Assembly: GCF_030264275.1 (NCBI RefSeq)
Contig: NZ_CP127165.1
Location: 1,228,001-1,292,000, forward strand
Reading direction: 5' to 3'
Source of the DNA: Marivivens sp. LCG002
Lineage (GTDB): Bacteria; Pseudomonadota; Alphaproteobacteria; Rhodobacterales; Rhodobacteraceae
DNA length: 64,000 bases
Both the position numbers and the translations under genes were made by a program. Position 1 is the stretch's first letter, and the number at the start of each line of letters is the position of its first letter. The notes beneath the pieces were generated by a model that worked only from the letters and a program-made list of their open reading frames with translations, was not told where the DNA came from and did no database searches. This document shows positions 1 through 10,200 of the stretch, in pieces.

Positions 1-901
1 CGAAGACGCGCCGCCCAAGGAGCGAAGCGGCAAGGTCGACCATAAGACTTGCCGTGCGGCCGCGCTCGTCCAGAAAAGGATTCAGCTCGACCAGATCAAG
101 CGAGGTCACGAGACCGCTGTCGCAGAGCAGCTCCATGGCGAGATGCGCCTCGCGCACCGTGGCTCCGCCCGGAACGGTGGTGCCGACGGCGGGGGCAACC
201 GAAGGGTCGAGAAAGTCCACATCGAGAGAGACATGCAAAAGCCCGTCCGCCGCCGCGACGCGCTCGAGAAACGCGGTCAGGGGTGCACTGATCCCGACCT
301 CGTCGATGCGGCGCATATCCACCAGATCGGCGTCTGTTCGGCTCAGGGCGCTGCGCTCTTCTGCGTCGACCGAGCGAAGCCCGATCAGACAGAGGTTCTC
401 GGTCGGCACAGGGGCCACAAGGGGCGGGAAGGCGTCAAAGCCTTCGCGTCCCGTGACATAGCCCAGAGGCGTGCCGTGAAGATTGCCCGTCTCGCTCGTC
501 AGGGGGGTGTGATAATCGCTGTGCGCATCAAGCCAGAGCACGAAAAGCGGTCTGCCGACGGAATGCGCATGGGCTGCCATGCCCGAAACCGTGCCCAAGG
601 CCAAGGCATGATCCCCGCCCAGAAAGATCGGCAGACCCTTGGGGGCGGTGTCAATTGCGGCCCGCGCCAGCGCAGTGGTCCAGCCCACCGTTTCCGCAAT
701 GCGGTAAACCGCAGGGTTCGCGTGTGTCATCGGGGGCACGTCGTCGGGCGCGATATTGCCCAGATCGGTAACCGTATGGCCAAGGGTCCCCAGAGCCTCG
801 GCAAGGCCCGCGGTGCGAAAGGCGTCAGGTCCCATAAGACAACCGCGCGTGCGTTTGCCGCTGTCTACAGGTGCGCCGATGAGAAAGATGTTCTGTGTCA
901 T
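1..901 (-). CDS. rocF: Arginase, C-terminal end cut by the window
   Basis: Cytosolic enzyme that hydrolyses arginine to ornithine and urea. The minus strand is open from ATG at 901 to the window edge (300 codons), so only the last few residues of a family usually near 305 residues are missing. The ureohydrolase manganese motifs are in order: GGDHAL, DAHSDYH, and SLDVDFLDP, with the active-site loop GNLHGTPLG between the second and third. The N-terminus MTQNIFLIGAPVD is typical of the family. It diverges from an Lrp/AsnC regulator at 988, which suggests substrate-inducible arginine catabolism; that link is inference from position. The plus-strand frames over this region are composition shadows. 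Confidence 0.93.
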   Translation of the reverse strand, partial: MTQNIFLIGAPVDSGKRTRGCLMGPDAFRTAGLAEALGTLGHTVTDLGNIAPDDVPPMTHANPAVYRIAETVGWTTALARAAIDTAPKGLPIFLGGDHALALGTVSGMAAHAHSVGRPLFVLWLDAHSDYHTPLTSETGNLHGTPLGYVTGREGFDAFPPLVAPVPTENLCLIGLRSVDAEERSALSRTDADLVDMRRIDEVGISAPLTAFLERVAAADGLLHVSLDVDFLDPSVAPAVGTTVPGGATVREAHLAMELLCDSGLVTSLDLVELNPFLDERGRTASLMVDLAASLLGRRVF

Positions 902-937
902 GCCTCCAAGATGCGCGCGAAATACGAATGGATTAAG

Positions 938-980
938 CGACCAAAATGTGCAAAATGAGCCATCATTGATCAAAATGGAC
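938..980. promoter_or_regulatory. Divergent promoter region with possible Lrp operator
   Basis: The 86-bp gap between the arginase and Lrp/AsnC starts holds the palindrome TTGATCAA (966-973) in an AT-rich stretch, and repeated CAAAATG words (938-980). Lrp-family proteins commonly bind such AT-rich imperfect palindromes, so this is a plausible operator for the divergent pair. No footprint-like consensus is certain. Confidence 0.35.
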
Positions 981-987
981 AGCATGG

Positions 988-1419
988 ATGGATGAACTGG
1001 ATAATGACCTGATCGCCGCGCTCAAACGCAACGGGCGTGCCAGTCTTTCGGAGCTTGCCGCACGTCTAGGGGTGACGCGCACGACGGTGCGGGCGCGGAT
1101 TGCGCGGCTCGAACACGCGGGGCAAATCGCGGGTTACACGGTTCTGACCAAAGGTGATCTTGTGGTCTCGCCCGTCCGCGGGCTGATGATGCTCGGGATC
1201 GAAGGGCGCGGAATCGAGCGGATCATCACGCGGATCACGGGGCTGGCCGAGGTGACAAGCGTTCACACCACCAACGGCACTTGGGATTTGATCGTTGAAA
1301 TCGGCACCAAGACGCTCGAAGAATTCGATCAGGTGCTGTTCGCGATCCGGCGGATCGAAGGGATCAAGAGCAGCGAGACCAATCTCCTGCTCTCGACCAG
1401 ACGTGGGGGGCGGCGTTAG
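988..1419 (+). CDS. Lrp/AsnC family transcriptional regulator
   Basis: A 143-residue DNA-binding regulator. Residues 1-60 form the winged helix-turn-helix (LSELAARLGVTRTTVRARI), and residues 65-140 the RAM ligand-binding domain seen in Lrp proteins, with the GTWDLIVEI strand. It is transcribed away from arginase, and members of the family next to rocF usually sense arginine or ornithine; that role is inferred from context. An in-frame ATG at 988 gives the classical start; the ribosome site is weak. Its stop overlaps the stop of dsbB by four bases on the other strand. Confidence 0.88.
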   Translation: MDELDNDLIAALKRNGRASLSELAARLGVTRTTVRARIARLEHAGQIAGYTVLTKGDLVVSPVRGLMMLGIEGRGIERIITRITGLAEVTSVHTTNGTWDLIVEIGTKTLEEFDQVLFAIRRIEGIKSSETNLLLSTRRGGRR

Positions 1420-1877
1420 GCGCGTTTGCGCGCCGCTGCGACCCAGAGAAGTCCGAGTGCGATCGAGAAAATCGCGTTCCAGCTCGCCATGGATATGCCG
1501 AAGAGCTCCCAACTGACGACGTCGCAGAGGATCAACTTGGGGCCTTCGGTCGAGAGCAGATCGCCCGCGCCGAGACCGCTGATCCCGCTTCCTGCGCTCG
1601 TGCAGCTTGTCGGGCCTTCCCACCAGTCGCGCTCGACGCCTGTGTGATAGATGCCGATGCCGCCCGTAGTAAAGGCCGCAAGAGCACCGAGCCACGCCAT
1701 AATGCGGTGCTGATAGGCAAGTGCAATGGCGCCGATCACGATGGCAATTGCATGGGGCCAACGCTGCCAGATGCACATGGCACAAGGCGGATAACCGGCA
1801 AGTTGGAAGAGGAACGCCCCGCCGAGGAGCGCCATAGAGCCGCCTGCGGCCAGAAGAATGAGTTTGGTGCGTGTCAT
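1416..1877 (-). CDS. dsbB: Disulfide bond formation protein DsbB
   Basis: Inner-membrane quinone reductase that reoxidises periplasmic DsbA. The 153-residue product has four hydrophobic segments and both catalytic cysteine pairs: CAMC (Cys32 and Cys35) in the first periplasmic loop and Cys92/Cys118 in the second. The start ATG at 1877 lies inside the ATGA overlap with the stop of the upstream membrane gene, so the two are translationally coupled. A longer open frame upstream (to 2141) is only read-through into that gene and was not used. Confidence 0.92.
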   Translation of the reverse strand: MTRTKLILLAAGGSMALLGGAFLFQLAGYPPCAMCIWQRWPHAIAIVIGAIALAYQHRIMAWLGALAAFTTGGIGIYHTGVERDWWEGPTSCTSAGSGISGLGAGDLLSTEGPKLILCDVVSWELFGISMASWNAIFSIALGLLWVAAARKRA

Positions 1878-2452
1878 AGGAATTTCACCAGATAGAAGCC
1901 GCCCAAGAGAATGACGCAAAAGGCAATGAAAACAAGGCCGAGGCGGCGCTCGATAAAGTCGCGGATCGGCGCGCCGAAACGGTAAAGAAGCGCCGCGACA
2001 AGGAAAAAGCGCAATGCCCGCGCGACGATGGATGCCACGATAAAGACAGGCAGATTGAGTGCGGTGACGCCCGAGGCGATCGTGATCACCTTGAACGGGA
2101 AGGGCGTGACGCCCGCGATCAGCACCGCCCAAGCGCCCCATTCATTGTAGCGGGTGCGGAACTCTTCGAAGTAGGCGGCCTTGCCGTAGAATTCGAGGAT
2201 CGACTGGCCGATGGTATCAAAGAGCGCATAGCCGATGAAATAGCCGAAGAGCCCGCCCAAGACCGAAGCCGCTGTCGCGATGGCGGCAAAGAGGAACGCC
2301 TTGCGCGGCGCGGCGATGATCATCGGGATCAAAAGCACGTCGGGCGGGATCGGAAAGAAGGACGACTCGACAAAGGCGACGGCGGCAAGCGCCCAGAGGG
2401 CATAGCGGCTTTCGGCAAGGGACATGGTCCAGTTATAGAGAGGACGGATCAT
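1874..2452 (-). CDS. DedA/YqaA-like (SNARE-associated) membrane protein
   Basis: A 192-residue polytopic inner-membrane protein. Features of the VTT/DedA-like fold are visible: an early helix followed by ESSFFPIPPDVLLIP, a glycine-rich LGGLFGYFIGYAL segment, and the re-entrant GVTPFPFKVITIASG motif. YqaA-type members are shorter than classical DedA proteins, as here. DedA-like proteins act in lipid transport and membrane homeostasis; the exact substrate here is unknown. It forms a two-gene operon with dsbB (ATGA overlap). Confidence 0.85.
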   Translation of the reverse strand: MIRPLYNWTMSLAESRYALWALAAVAFVESSFFPIPPDVLLIPMIIAAPRKAFLFAAIATAASVLGGLFGYFIGYALFDTIGQSILEFYGKAAYFEEFRTRYNEWGAWAVLIAGVTPFPFKVITIASGVTALNLPVFIVASIVARALRFFLVAALLYRFGAPIRDFIERRLGLVFIAFCVILLGGFYLVKFL

Positions 2453-2581
2453 TTGTGCTCTTTTCTGCGTTTTGCGACTGCTTAGGCCACGGCTTCGGGT
2501 TCACGTCAACCTTGCTTGAAGGCGAAATGCACGGCAGCATGCATCTCATAATTGCAAAAAATCGTGAACGGAGAACTCGGG

Positions 2582-3424
2582 ATGAAGTGGCGTGGTCGGC
2601 GCAAGAGCCGCAATGTGATCGACCGGCGGCGGTCTGGAGCAACTTCGGTTGGTGGAATGAGTGGCCTCGGGATCGTTGCCGTGGTGATTATCGGCTATTT
2701 TCTGGGGGTGGATGTCACACCCTTGCTCGAAGGGTCGCTGCAGGCCCCCAAGACCCAAGGCGAGCTGAGCGCCGCCGATCAAGAACGGGCCGAGTTCGTG
2801 ACGGTGGCCCTTGCCGATACCGAACTCGTCTGGACCCGCATTTTCGAGCAGCAGGTCGACGGAGCCTATGATCCGCCGCGTCTCGTTCTGTTTTCGGGGG
2901 CGACGGGCTCGGCCTGTGGCGCGGCCAATGCGGCCACGGGGCCGTTCTACTGCCCTGCCGACAAGATGATCTATCTCGACACGGATTTCTTTGTCACGCT
3001 TTCGGGGCGACTGGGTGCAAAAGGTGACTTTGCCGCTGCCTATGTGGTCGCGCATGAGGTCGCCCATTCGGTTCAGGATCAGCTCGGGATTTTGGGGGAT
3101 GCCAACCGTATCCGCGCTCAGGTCGATCAGACCCGATCGAACGAGATTTCCGTGCGGATCGAGCTTCAGGCCGACTGTTTCTCGGGGATATGGGCCAGAG
3201 CGGCCCAAGACGATCTCGGCACGCTTGAACGCGGCGATATTGCCGAGGCAATGAATGCGGCCGGGCAAATTGGAGACGATGCCCTGCAACGCGGTGCGGG
3301 GCAGGTGGTCCGCCCCGACAGCTTTACCCACGGCACTTCGGATCAACGGCAACGTTGGTTCCAGACAGGTTTCAACAGCGGCGAGCTTGCGAGCTGCGAT
3401 ACGTTTTCGGTCAATCGCTTATAA
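2582..3424 (+). CDS. Neutral zinc metallopeptidase, YpfJ family
   Basis: A 280-residue membrane-anchored protein. It opens with the family signature MKWRGRRKSRNVIDRRR, then a single transmembrane helix (about residues 27-42), and carries the zinc motif HEVAH (HExxH) followed by a downstream glutamate-rich helix with ELQADCFSG, typical of Pfam Zn_peptidase. The start at 2582 was chosen over an in-frame ATG at 2552 because the family signature begins there and GGAGAACTCGGG lies just before it. Physiological substrates of the family are not known. Confidence 0.9.
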   Translation: MKWRGRRKSRNVIDRRRSGATSVGGMSGLGIVAVVIIGYFLGVDVTPLLEGSLQAPKTQGELSAADQERAEFVTVALADTELVWTRIFEQQVDGAYDPPRLVLFSGATGSACGAANAATGPFYCPADKMIYLDTDFFVTLSGRLGAKGDFAAAYVVAHEVAHSVQDQLGILGDANRIRAQVDQTRSNEISVRIELQADCFSGIWARAAQDDLGTLERGDIAEAMNAAGQIGDDALQRGAGQVVRPDSFTHGTSDQRQRWFQTGFNSGELASCDTFSVNRL

Positions 3425-3477
3425 GTTTTGAATGCCCGTTGACGTTGGAAACCGAGAGCGGTAGTGGAAGGGCAAGT

Positions 3478-3564
3478 GCCGGTGTGGCGGAATGGTAGAC
3501 GCAGCGGATTCAAAATCCGCCGAGGTAACCCCTCGTGGGAGTTCGAGTCTCCCCACCGGCACCA
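3478..3564 (+). tRNA. tRNA-Leu (anticodon CAA)
   Basis: The acceptor stem GCCGGTG (3478-3484) pairs with CACCGGC (3554-3560), followed by A and an encoded CCA (3562-3564). The anticodon arm GCGGA-TTCAAAA-TCCGC gives anticodon CAA. The long variable arm (GAGGTAACCCCTC) and the GTTCGAGTC T-loop fit a class II leucine tRNA. Confidence 0.96.
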
Positions 3565-3568
3565 CAAC

Positions 3569-3606
3569 AAAAACGGGGTTCGCGTCGCGCGGGCCCCGTT
3601 TTGTTT
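3569..3606 (+). terminator. Rho-independent terminator after tRNA-Leu
   Basis: Perfect nine-base stem AAAACGGGG (3570-3578) and CCCCGTTTT (3594-3602), continued by GTTTT, starting a few bases after the tRNA CCA end. Confidence 0.85.
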
Positions 3607-4269
3607 TGGGGCGCGCGGCCCCGTTTCAGCCCTTCTTTCACCAATGCTCGAAATCGGGATCGCGATTCGTGACTCGGGCTCAAAACGCTCCGAATTATGT
3701 CCAAAACCGGACGAGCTGCGCCACGTTTACACCCCATTTCGCCAACATTTGAGCGCATCTGCGGCGATTGTTTCGAAGATCGTCCGAGAGCATTCCACGC
3801 TGGGTGGTGTGCTGTCCGCTGTATCAGGCTTGCCTAGGTAGATTTTTTACACGAATTGGTAACGATCAAGTTATTGATAATGCGTTATTTTGCCCTGATT
3901 TTGATGATCGTTTTGGAAACAAAATGCGCACTTTGTCTACAATTCCCGAACAATCCGCCGTTGTTGCTGAAATGTGGCAAAGTTTCCTGTAGGTTGTGCG
4001 CTCTTTTTCTCTTTTTTGCTTTGATACTTTTGGATATGAATAACTAGCCCATCTGGGGGGCATATAGTCGAATGGGGCGACTATGTTTGGTTTCGGCCAA
4101 ACGAACGAGTGGTGTCTGCGCGGAGATTATTTCCACGCTGATTTGTGCAACGTGTCGCACCTTGAGTGCGCTGCGAGGTGCGTTCGCTTGCCCCGACAAA
4201 TAGGGCAGCATCGTATTTCGCAAAGATCGTCGGGTGACTTCATTCGACGGGGCCTTTGGAGACTGAAGT
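3607..4269 (+). promoter_or_regulatory. Long AT-rich leader of the giant adhesin gene
   Basis: About 660 bases without a convincing gene. From roughly 3840 the sequence becomes clearly AT-rich compared with its neighbours. Two perfect hairpins lie side by side: ATAGTCG(4064-4070)/CGACTAT(4078-4084) and GTTTGG(4085-4090)/CCAAAC(4097-4102). GGAG at 4258-4261 and GAAG nearer the ATG at 4270 can act as ribosome site. The hydrophobic 63-codon frame at 3856-4047 lacks a ribosome site and was not called. The hairpins may be a long 5' leader or an operator; function is inferred only. Confidence 0.45.
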
Positions 4270-7200
4270 ATGACGTATTTGCTGAACTGGACGAGCTGCC
4301 TCTGGAACGGACTTTCTTGGTTCGACGGGAATTCGACCTCGTACAACACCACCACATCGGGAAGTTGCGGAAGCACGACCTATAACGGGTATGACTGCGG
4401 TTTTCTCAGCGGCGGGTCGTTCGACACCAGCCTGGATGTGAATTTCGACAGCTGCCTCAAAGACATCAGCTTCAATCTTTTTGACATCGACCTGAGCGAC
4501 TGTGGCCCCGGGAAGCTCTGCGATATCAAATTCACCGACGTCTTCGGCAATCTGGTCGATGCGAAATTCGAGCTGATCGACGGTCTTGTAAAGGTTGTCT
4601 GCGATGTGCCCTGCGTCGGCTTCACGCTGTTCAACTGCTCCAAAGATTACGACTTCGATCTCAAGTTCGGTTCGATCTCCTGCGCGCCTGCGCCGGAATA
4701 CAACATCAACGGCGAAGGTGTTGTCGAAGGCACCGAGAACGGCGACCTTATCGACGCGAATTACACTGGTGATCCCGACGGTGATAAAGTCGACAACAAC
4801 GACGCCCTTTTGCAGGGTGAAGTCGGTGACGACGACATCATCGTTTCGGGTGCGGGGAACGACACGATTTACGCAGGCGCAGACAATGACGAAGTCTATG
4901 CCGGTGCAGGCGACGATATCGCCACAGGTGGCGCAGGCGACGACCTCATCTATGGCGACAGCACGCTTGGCAATTTCGCGACAGGCGTCGTTGAAACGAC
5001 GGGACCGCGCGAAAGCTTCGAGTGGGACAAAGCCCCCGATCCGGATCTGTTGGACTTTAACGGGATCGACGAAGGCGACCATATCGGCAGCTTCAGCCAA
5101 AATACCGGCAGCGTGAACGTTTCGTTCAGCAAGACCGCCTACAGCGGCTCGCCCGAAACCACCTATACCGAGGTCACCCAGCTGACCTCCGACATCGACG
5201 ATGGCGCGGAAACGATCGACTCGACCTCGGGTCTGAAGTCCTATCTCAACGCCAATGGCGAAAGCGCGACCTATAAGCTCGCCTTCTCGAACGAAGTTTA
5301 TAACGTCGATTTCCGGATCAACGACATCGACACCGATTCCACGGTCCGTATTCGCGCCTTTGACGCGGACGGTAACGAAGTGGCGGTGAAATTCACCGTC
5401 GGCGGCGATATCAGCGTCTCCAACGCGGATGGTCTCAAGGGCAATGACCTTTTGACCAGCACCAATGATGCAGACCAGAGCCCGACGACTGCCTCGACTT
5501 CCGCATTGGTCGAAATCAACGGCCCCGTCGCGCGGATCGAAATACTCCATGCACAGGCCGGATCGCTCGGCTCGGGCATCATCATCACGGATGTGTTCTA
5601 CGATACGGGCACGCCGATTGCCGTTGATCCCGCGACTCTCGTCGGCGGGGATGACACGCTTTCGGGCGGTCTCGGCGACGACACCATCTTCGGCGAAGTC
5701 GGCAATGACTCGGTTTCGGGTGACGAGGGTAACGACGTTCTCTTCGGCGGCTCGGGCGACGACAGCATTTCGGGCGGTATCGGCAACGACACGATCTATG
5801 GTGACGAACCTTCGAACGTGCCGAGCGACGGCAATTTCATCGTCAACGGCTCTTTCGAGAACATCTCGGGCCTGACTCAGACCAGCTATGGCTATGTCGG
5901 TGACGGCGTTATTCCGGGTTGGACTTCGACCAGCACCGTGAACGACATGGACATTCACAATGACGGTCGTGACGGGATCGAGGCGACCGATGGCCAGAAC
6001 TGGCTCGATCTGGATGCCTCTTCGGGCAATATCCGCGTTGGTCAGGATGTTCAGGGTCTGACCGATGGTCAAACCTATGAAGTTTCTTTCGATGTGAACG
6101 ATTCACCCGAGAAGACCTCGATCGACGGTCCCGATGAAAACATCGTCAAGGTCTATTGGAACGGCGAGCTCATCGCCACGATCGACCCCTATAATGCCAA
6201 TGGCGACACCTCGTGGGATCACTACACCTTCCAGGTCACCGCAGGCAGTGGCAACGGCAGTGACCGTCTCGAATTCCAAGGTGCAGGCACAGCCGACAGC
6301 TACGGTGTTTCGATCGACAACGTGAAACTCGTTTCTCTCGACGGCTCGACCCCCGGCGATGATTGCGGCGACGACACCATCGACGGCGGAGCAGGCGATG
6401 ACCTGATCTACGGCAACGGCGGAAACGACAGCATCACGGGCGGCACCGGCAACGACACGATCTATGGTGACAGCGGCGATATGGTCACGACCCCGCCCGT
6501 CGTCGAGAGCTATGTGCGCGAAAGCTTTGAATGGAACCTTGCCGACGATCCGAACGGGACCAACCCGATCGACAACGGTGACAACCTTGCAGGCGGCTTC
6601 ACCCAGGATACGGGCCGCGTCAACGTCACCTTTGAAGCGACGACCGACAGCGGAACGCCGATTTCGACTTTTGCGAACAACCAGCAAAAGGTCCATTCGG
6701 TCGACACGGGCACCGAAACCATCGACCCCTACAGCTCGCTCTCTTCCGAGCTCGACGCACATGGCGAAAAAGTCACCTATAGTCTCGATTTCTCGGATGA
6801 AGTGCGGGATGTCTCGTTCCGTGTGAACGATATCGACTTCAATTCCAAGGTCGTGGTCAAAGCCTATGACGCGAACGGCAACCTTGTGCCTGTCGATGTT
6901 CAAGCCGGTGCAAACATCACGGTTCAGGATCTTGACGGCGTAGCGGGCACCGAAACCCTCATCTCCTCGCAAGCGATGAGCGGCGAAGATACCGATCCGA
7001 ACCTCTCGGGCCTCATCAACATCGCAGGACCGATCGTCCGCCTTGAAATCACGCACGAACAGGTCGGCACCCATAATTCGGGCATCAACATCACTGATGT
7101 CTACTATGACGCTCCCGTCTATTCGGACGTTCCTGTCGAGGCTTGCGAACCCGGTGACGATACGATCGACGGCGGTGATGGCAGCGACGTCATCTTCGGG

Positions 7201-10200
7201 AACGCAGGCAACGACACCCTCACGGGCGGCGCGGACGCTGATACGCTCTATGGCGGCGATGATCGCGATACTTTCATCGGCGGCACCGCAGGTGATGTCG
7301 TCGACGGCGGCACCGATGGTGACGACTTCGATACACTTGATCTGCGCGGTGCAGGTGCTGTGCGCATCGTCAATGAAACCGTGGATGCAGATGGTGACTC
7401 CACTTCGGGCACTGTCGAATTCCTCGATAGCTTCGGCAATGTCGTCGATACGATGGAGTTCACCGAAATCGAGCAGATTTTGCTGCCCGAAAACGAAGCT
7501 CCGACCGCAAACCCGGATTTTGCCACCACGCTCGAAGATGAGCCTCTGAATTCGATCAACGTTCTGGGCAACGATACCGATCCGAACGGCGATGATCTGT
7601 CGATCGTCGGCACGCCGACGGCGGAGCACGGCACGGTCACGGTCAACCCCGACGGCACGATCAACTACACCCCGGACGAGAACTTCAACGGCACCGACAC
7701 GATCACCTATGTGATCAGCGACGAAGAGGGCGTGACCTCGACCTCGACGGTGACTGTGACGGTGACGCCGGTGAACGACGGCCCTGTTGCGAACCCCGAT
7801 ACGGCCGAGACGCTGGAAGACGAGCCGATCACTTCGCTCGATGTTCTGGGCAATGACACGGACGAAGACGGCGATGATCTGTCGATCGTCGGCACGCCGA
7901 CGGCGGAGCACGGCACGGTCACGGTCAACCCGGACGGCACGATCAACTACACCCCGGACGAGAACTTCAACGGCACCGACACGATCACCTATGTGATCAG
8001 CGACGAAGAGGGCGTGACCTCGACCTCGACGGTGACTGTGACGGTGACGCCGGTGAACGACGGTCCCGTTGCGAACCCCGATACGGCCGAGACGCTCGAG
8101 GACGAGCCGATCACCTCGCTCGATGTTCTGGGCAATGACACGGACGAAGACGGCGATGATCTGTCGATCGTCGGCACGCCGACGGCCGAGCACGGCACGG
8201 TCACGGTCAACCCCGATGGCACGATCAACTACACCCCGGACGAGAACTTCAACGGCACCGACACGATCACCTATGTGATCAGCGACGAAGAGGGCGTGAC
8301 CTCGACCTCGACGGTGACTGTGACGGTGACGCCGGTGAACGACGGCCCCGTTGCGAACCCCGATACGGCCGAAACGCTCGAGGACGAGCCGATCACCTCG
8401 CTCGATGTTCTGGGCAATGACACGGACGAAGACGGCGATGATCTGTCGATCGTCGGCACGCCGACGGCGGAGCACGGCACGGTCACGGTCAACCCCGATG
8501 GCACGATCAACTACACCCCGGACGAGAACTTCAACGGCACCGACACGATCACCTATGTGATCAGCGACGAAGAGGGCGTGACCTCGACCTCGACGGTGAC
8601 TGTGACGGTGACGCCGGTGAACGACGGCCCCGTTGCGAACCCCGATACGGCCGAGACGCTGGAAGACGAGCCGATCACTTCGCTCGATGTTCTGGGCAAT
8701 GACACGGATGAAGACGGCGATGATCTGTCGATCGTCGGCACGCCGACGGCGGAGCACGGCACGGTCACGGTCAACCCGGACGGCACGATCAACTACACCC
8801 CGGACGAGAACTTCAACGGCACCGACACGATCACCTATGTGATCAGCGACGAAGAGGGCGTGACCTCGACCTCGACGGTGACTGTGACGGTGACGCCGGT
8901 GAACGACGGCCCCGTTGCGAACCCCGATACGGCCGAGACGCTGGAAGACGAGCCGATCACCTCGCTCGATGTTCTGGGCAATGACACGGACGAAGACGGT
9001 GATGATCTGTCGATCGTCGGCACGCCGACGGCCGAGCACGGCACGGTCACGGTCAACCCCGATGGCACGATCAACTACACCCCGGACGAGAACTTCAACG
9101 GCACCGACACGATCACCTATGTGATCAGCGACGAAGAGGGCGTGACCTCGACCTCGACGGTGACTGTGACGGTGACGCCGGTGAACGACGGCCCCGTTGC
9201 GAACCCCGATACGGCCGAGACGCTCGAGGACGAGCCGATCACCTCGCTCGATGTTCTGGGCAATGACACGGATGAAGACGGCGATGATCTGTCGATCGTC
9301 GGCACGCCGACGGCGGAGCACGGCACGGTCACGGTCAACCCCGACGGCACGATCAACTACACCCCGGACGAGAACTTCAACGGCACCGACACGATCACCT
9401 ATGTGATCAGCGACGAAGAGGGCGTGACCTCGACCTCGACGGTGACTGTGACGGTGACGCCGGTGAACGACGGCCCTGTTGCGAACCCCGATACGGCCGA
9501 GACGCTGGAAGACGAGCCGATCACTTCGCTCGATGTTCTGGGCAATGACACGGACGAAGACGGCGATGATCTGTCGATCGTCGGCACGCCGACGGCGGAG
9601 CACGGCACGGTCACGGTCAACCCGGACGGCACGATCAACTACACCCCGGACGAGAACTTCAACGGCACCGACACGATCACCTATGTGATCAGCGACGAAG
9701 AGGGCGTGACCTCGACCTCGACGGTGACTGTGACGGTGACGCCGGTGAACGACGGTCCCGTTGCGAACCCCGATACGGCCGAGACGCTCGAGGACGAGCC
9801 GATCACCTCGCTCGATGTTCTGGGCAATGACACGGACGAAGACGGCGATGATCTGTCGATCGTCGGCACGCCGACGGCCGAGCACGGCACGGTCACGGTC
9901 AACCCCGATGGCACGATCAACTACACCCCGGACGAGAACTTCAACGGCACCGACACGATCACCTATGTGATCAGCGACGAAGAGGGCGTGACCTCGACCT
10001 CGACGGTGACTGTGACGGTGACGCCGGTGAACGACGGCCCCGTTGCGAACCCCGATACGGCCGAAACGCTCGAGGACGAGCCGATCACCTCGCTCGATGT
10101 TCTGGGCAATGACACGGACGAAGACGGCGATGATCTGTCGATCGTCGGCACGCCGACGGCGGAGCACGGCACGGTCACGGTCAACCCCGATGGCACGATC

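Noticed and set aside
143-958. 271-codon plus-strand frame at the left edge
   Set aside because: It is the shadow of the arginase gene on the other strand, whose motifs are complete.
3478-3564. tRNA-Leu as integration site of the accessory regions
   Set aside because: The integrases are more than 48 kb away and I found no second copy of the tRNA 3' end.
3856-4047. Hydrophobic 63-codon ORF in the leader of the giant gene
   Set aside because: No ribosome site, and the hydrophobicity is explained by the AT-rich sequence.
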